A stretch of DNA of 9,854 nucleotides from Actinomycetes bacterium (lineage in GTDB: Bacteria > Actinomycetota > Acidimicrobiia > Acidimicrobiales > Palsa-688): NCBI GenBank assembly GCA_021827225.1, contig JAKAXG010000103.1, positions 1-9,854 on the forward strand, given 5' to 3'. The translations under genes were made by a program, and so were the position numbers. Of the stretch, positions 7,123 to 9,854 are shown piece by piece. Each line of letters starts with the position of its first letter. Within the stretch, counting starts at the first letter, position 1. Under the pieces are notes generated by a model. It was given only the letters and a program-made list of their open reading frames with translations, had not been told where the DNA came from and made no database searches.

Positions 7123-7543
7123 ATGACCCTCGAACCACAGGTCGTCAGATTGGCCCAAACCGCAAACCTGGCCACCATCGTGACCCTGATGCCCAACGGC
7201 CAGCCGCAAGCCCAGCTTCGTTGGATCGATTCCGACGGCGAGCACCTGCTGGTCAACACCGAGCCGCAGCGACAGGCAGCGAAGAACCCTCAAGCGCGAC
7301 CCGCGCTGCACCATCCTGATTCACAGCCGGAAGGATGACTACGACTGGGCCGAGGTGCGAGGTCATGTCGTCGACGCCGTTTCTGGCGACGAAGCCAGGG
7401 TCCACATCGACGCGCTGGCCCGCAAGTACACCGGCGACGACTACCGGATGCCGATCGGGCCCGAGGGTCGCATCCTGTTTCGGGTCGCAGCCGATCATGT
7501 GGTGACGCCGCAAGCAGCCATGCCACGTCACTCCTCGGACTGA
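7123..7543 (+). pseudogene. PPOX-class (F420/FMN split-barrel) protein, interrupted by one frameshift
   Basis: The protein resembles small PPOX-class F420-dependent enzymes, related in fold to pyridoxamine-phosphate oxidase; these bind F420 or flavin and carry out reductions, usually of unknown substrate. With one correction it has about 139 residues, the usual length. The first half (MTLEPQVVRLAQTANLATIV, then LLVNTE and KN) runs in one frame to about 7287. The second half (LKRDPRCTILIHSR, then WAEVRGHVVDAV and IDALARKYTGDDY) runs in the next frame to 7543. Removing one C from the CCC at 7287-7289 joins them into the expected family pattern with VNTE before KN-LKRDPR. It starts 45 nt after zwf and may be cotranscribed; no clear ribosome site is visible. 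F420 versus FMN use cannot be decided from the sequence alone. Confidence 0.75.
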
Positions 7544-7556
7544 CCGGGATCTGCTA

Positions 7557-7588
7557 CCAGCAGCCGGCTGGGTCCCCCGCTTGGCGGG
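7557..7588 (+). terminator. Weak tandem hairpins after the PPOX gene
   Basis: Two small stem-loops follow the stop codon: CCAGC/GCTGG (7557-7561 with 7567-7571) and CCCGC/GCGGG (7576-7580 with 7584-7588). Neither has a U-tract and both stems are only 5 bp, so this is a tentative terminator between the PPOX gene and the transporter. Confidence 0.25.
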
Positions 7589-7699
7589 CGTCCGGAGGAA
7601 TCGGTCCACCGCTTTGGGGATCAGGGCGGACTTGACCGTCACGGCGCCGACCGGAGCCTCGAAGGGCTTCTTCCCTACCATTCGAGGGTGTCGCAAAAC

Positions 7700-9631
7700 A
7701 TGGCTAAGAGGCCTTCGGCGGCCCGGAGGATGTGGCGGTTCCTGATTGGTCCGCCGCTTCGGGCCCGACAGATTTCCAGGGAGGAGATTACTCCCGTCGA
7801 GGGTCTCTCCGCTCTGTCGTTGGACGCGTTGACGTCGGTGGCCTACGGGCCCGAAGCGATCATCGCGGTGCTGGCCCTGGGGGGCGCCGACGCCTTGCAT
7901 CTGGTGTTGCCGATAACCGTCTCGATAGTGGCACTGCTGGCCATTCTGGTCTTCTCCTACCGGCAGGTCATCGACGCCTTCCCCGGCGGTGGCGGCGCGT
8001 ACGCAGTGACACAGGCCAACTTCGGGCCGCGGGCGAGCCTGCTGGCAGCCGCCGCGCTGGTGGTCGACTACACCTTGACCGTGGCGGTCTCCATCGCGGC
8101 CGGGGTGGCGGCGCTGACCTCGGCCTTTCCCGGCTTGCGGTCGGCTACGGTCCCCATCTGCCTGGTCGTTCTGGCGGTGGTCACCGTCATGAATCTGCGC
8201 GGCCTGGGCGAGACCGCCCGGGCGTTCCTGTTACCGACGATGATCTTCATTGTCGGCCTGCTGGCCGTCATCGCCATCGGGCTGGTCCATCCTCTTGCCC
8301 AGAGCGTCGCTCCGCCCGGCCAGGTTCGGCTGCCGTCCCGGGCCCTTCAAACGGTAGGTGTTCTGCTGGTCCTGAAGGCGTTCTCCGCCGGTTGCAGCGC
8401 CCTGACCGGGGTAGAAGCAATCGCCAACGGGGTGCCGCTGTTCAAAGACCCAAAGCCGGTGCGCGCCAAGCGCACCGAGCTACTCCTAGGGGTGATTCTC
8501 GGCGCGATGCTGCTCGGACTGGCCGTACTGGCGCGGCGATGGCACGTAGCCCCCCGCTCCGGTCAGACCGTTCTCAGCCAGGTCATGGGCATGGCTGTGG
8601 GCCGCCACTGGGCCTACTACCTGATGTCGGTAACTATCACCGTGGTCCTGGCCTTGGCGGCCAACACATCCTTCGGCGGCTTGCCGGTGCTGGCCAGCCT
8701 CCTGGCCCGAGACAACTACCTGCCGCACCTGTTCTCCTTGAGGGGCGACCGGCAGGTCTTCGCGAACGGTGTGTGGGCCCTTTCGATCATGTCCGGCGGG
8801 CTGCTGATCGCCGTCAGGGGGAACACGCTCGCCCTGATTCCCCTCTACGCCATAGGCGTGTTCACCGGCTTCACGCTCTCCCAGGCCGGGCTCGTCTCGC
8901 ATTGGTGGAGAACCCGACCCGCCCGGTGGGCGCAGCGGGCGGCGATCAACGGTCTCGGCGCGCTCATAACCGCCATCGCCACGGTCGTGTTCATGGTCAC
9001 CAAATTCACAGAGGGGGCCTGGGTGGTGGTCGTGGCTGTACCGGCGTTCATTGCCGTGTTCGGGCGCATCCACTCCTACTACGACCGGGTGGCCGCCTAC
9101 CTCGGGTACGGCACGATCCCGCCCAAACCCCAAGCCCGGGACAGCATGGTGATCGTCCCGCTCACCGGGGTCTCCCGCCTAGCGGAGAACGCCATCGGCC
9201 AAGCCCTGTCCATCACCCCCACCGTGATGGCCTGCACCGTCGTCTTCGACACAGATGACGCCGACGAGCGCGTAACGCACCTGGAGCAGTTGTGGCAGGA
9301 GTGGGACCCCGGAGTGCCGCTGCAAATCTTGCGCAGCGAGTACGCTTCGGTGGCCAAGCCCATGGTGGCATGGATCACCCAACTGCAGGCCAGCAGACCA
9401 GAACAGATCATCGTGTTGATCCCTACCGTCGCCCCCCGCCACTTCCACCACCACCTCTTGCACAACCATCTGGACCTGGTGCTCACCGCCGCCCTGCACG
9501 CCTGTCCCGGCTTGATCGTCGCTCGGGTGCCCCTGCTGTTGCCCGACACTGAAAACCCGGAGGAAGAAAACAGCGCCCAGTTCGGCGTCGGCCGGAGCCG
9601 CGCAGACATCGCCTTCAAGCCGCGGCGATAA
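7700..9631 (+). CDS. kimA: KimA-like high-affinity potassium importer (APC/KUP superfamily)
   Basis: KimA (YdaO) of Bacillus subtilis is a proton-coupled K+ importer that is shut off by c-di-AMP. This 643-residue protein has a membrane part of about 12 hydrophobic segments (about 35-460) and a soluble C-terminal domain (about 470-610, starting DSMVIVPLTGVSRLAENAI), the layout of KimA. The segment FLIGPPL, then SLDALTSVAYG and SYRQVI.AFPGGGGAY, follows KimA closely. Residues I recall as proton/K+ site residues in KimA (D36, Y43, D117, T121, S125, T230, E233, Y377) all have identical counterparts here at exactly +6: D42, Y49, D123, T127, S131, T236, E239, Y383. The ATG at 7700 is preferred, with GAGGG 11 nt upstream; a GTG at 7688 overlaps that site. 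Many databases would call it an amino-acid permease. I see no clear ydaO riboswitch in the leader. Confidence 0.85.
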   Translation: MAKRPSAARRMWRFLIGPPLRARQISREEITPVEGLSALSLDALTSVAYGPEAIIAVLALGGADALHLVLPITVSIVALLAILVFSYRQVIDAFPGGGGAYAVTQANFGPRASLLAAAALVVDYTLTVAVSIAAGVAALTSAFPGLRSATVPICLVVLAVVTVMNLRGLGETARAFLLPTMIFIVGLLAVIAIGLVHPLAQSVAPPGQVRLPSRALQTVGVLLVLKAFSAGCSALTGVEAIANGVPLFKDPKPVRAKRTELLLGVILGAMLLGLAVLARRWHVAPRSGQTVLSQVMGMAVGRHWAYYLMSVTITVVLALAANTSFGGLPVLASLLARDNYLPHLFSLRGDRQVFANGVWALSIMSGGLLIAVRGNTLALIPLYAIGVFTGFTLSQAGLVSHWWRTRPARWAQRAAINGLGALITAIATVVFMVTKFTEGAWVVVVAVPAFIAVFGRIHSYYDRVAAYLGYGTIPPKPQARDSMVIVPLTGVSRLAENAIGQALSITPTVMACTVVFDTDDADERVTHLEQLWQEWDPGVPLQILRSEYASVAKPMVAWITQLQASRPEQIIVLIPTVAPRHFHHHLLHNHLDLVLTAALHACPGLIVARVPLLLPDTENPEEENSAQFGVGRSRADIAFKPRR

Positions 9632-9671
9632 GCCAGTCCCATGAGCACACTGCGACGACCAGCATTCCGGG

Positions 9672-9688
9672 GGCCTGTCGGCGAGGCC
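9672..9688 (+). terminator. Possible short hairpin terminator after kimA
   Basis: GGCCT (9672-9676) pairs with AGGCC (9684-9688) around a 7-nt loop, 40 nt after the kimA stop. The stem is short and has no U-tract, so support is weak. Confidence 0.25.
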
Positions 9689-9727
9689 AACGTCCGCTAC
9701 CGTCGCCGTTGTGACGCTGCTGGGCTC

Positions 9728-9854
9728 GGGTCTGTAACGTAAACGGTGTAACCGGTCCTCGATGATTTCGGGTTCTCTCGGTTACTTCGCTTGGTTGATT
9801 ATACGTCCTGGGAAGGCCACGGTGAAGGCATTCAGAGCGGGCTTCCAGCGATTC
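9728..9854 (+). mobile_element. Possible left end of an insertion sequence (truncated)
   Basis: From 9728 the sequence begins GGGTCTGTAACG and is visibly less GC-rich than the rest of the window. It has a TGTAAC direct repeat (9733-9738 and 9747-9752) and a 7-bp inverted repeat GTAACCG/CGGTTAC (9748-9754 with 9779-9785), then a ribosome-site-like GGGAAGG before a GTG reading frame that leaves the window. The layout (terminal GGGTCTGT, about 95 nt leader, then an open frame) resembles the ends of some actinobacterial IS256-type elements. The other end and any target duplication lie outside, so this is inference. Confidence 0.3.
9822..9854 (+). CDS. Start of an unidentified reading frame (cut by window edge)
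   Basis: A GTG at 9822 opens a frame of 11 codons (VKAFRAGFQRF) to the window edge. GGGAAGG about 5 nt upstream is a plausible ribosome site. The fragment is too short to identify; if the surrounding region is an insertion-sequence end, it would be the transposase. It could also be chance. Confidence 0.3.
   Translation, partial: MKAFRAGFQRF

Noticed and set aside
7544..7699. c-di-AMP (ydaO) riboswitch in the kimA leader
   Set aside because: The leader is only about 150 nt and I cannot fit the conserved ydaO core to it. A covariance-model search would settle it.
7253..7900. 215-codon minus-strand frame across the PPOX gene and the kimA start
   Set aside because: Most of it is antisense to recognised genes; only its central 36 codons look protein-like and are listed separately as a low-interest finding.

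Overview
This is a high-GC window, rich in G/C at third codon positions, from what looks like an actinobacterium (Actinomycetota). Three things point there: the dnaK-grpE-dnaJ-hspR heat-shock order with a MerR-type HspR, an actinobacterial-style DnaK tail and DnaJ1, and a small PPOX-fold protein resembling F420/flavin split-barrel families common in actinobacteria. The sequence does not let me place it below phylum.

Left half (about 1-5200, all minus strand). Positions 4550 down to 1 hold a tightly packed heat-shock operon, transcribed leftwards: dnaK, grpE, dnaJ, hspR, clpB. ClpB is cut by the window edge. Successive genes overlap by 1 nt, are separated by 6 and 4 nt, and finally overlap by 11 nt, so they are probably translationally coupled. 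Together they encode the Hsp70 chaperone, its nucleotide-exchange factor, its J-protein, the likely autorepressor and the Hsp100 disaggregase. A GGGAAT-N18-GTT element upstream of dnaK resembles promoters of the SigR/SigH stress sigma factors. I see no classical HAIR operator for HspR. Behind dnaK lies a separate minus-strand hsp20 gene that ends in a strong GC-rich hairpin. The hsp20 upstream region repeats two elements of the dnaK promoter: a GGGAATA box and an 11-bp motif around the near-palindrome GTTGACAAC.

Middle (about 5199-7543). A roughly 420-bp divergent intergenic region carries the hsp20 promoter elements and a two-copy 20-bp tandem repeat. It is followed on the plus strand by glucose-6-phosphate dehydrogenase (zwf) and a small PPOX-class protein. 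Each of these two genes is broken by a single-base indel at a three-base homopolymer: one G short in zwf, one C too many in the PPOX gene. The protein reads well on both sides of each break, so recent mutation or sequencing error are both possible.

Right (about 7700-9854). A long plus-strand membrane protein is recognised as a KimA-type (YdaO) potassium importer of the APC/KUP superfamily, with the proposed K+ site residues present at a constant offset from Bacillus subtilis KimA. After it the sequence becomes less GC-rich. The last 130 bases look like they could be one end of an insertion sequence, with the start of a reading frame running off the window; this is tentative.

Overall this is a protein-folding stress locus beside genes for NADPH supply, redox cofactor chemistry and potassium homeostasis. 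I see no clearly novel multi-gene system. The most interesting points are the regulatory architecture, the clpB coupling, the grpE repeat tail and the paired frameshifts.
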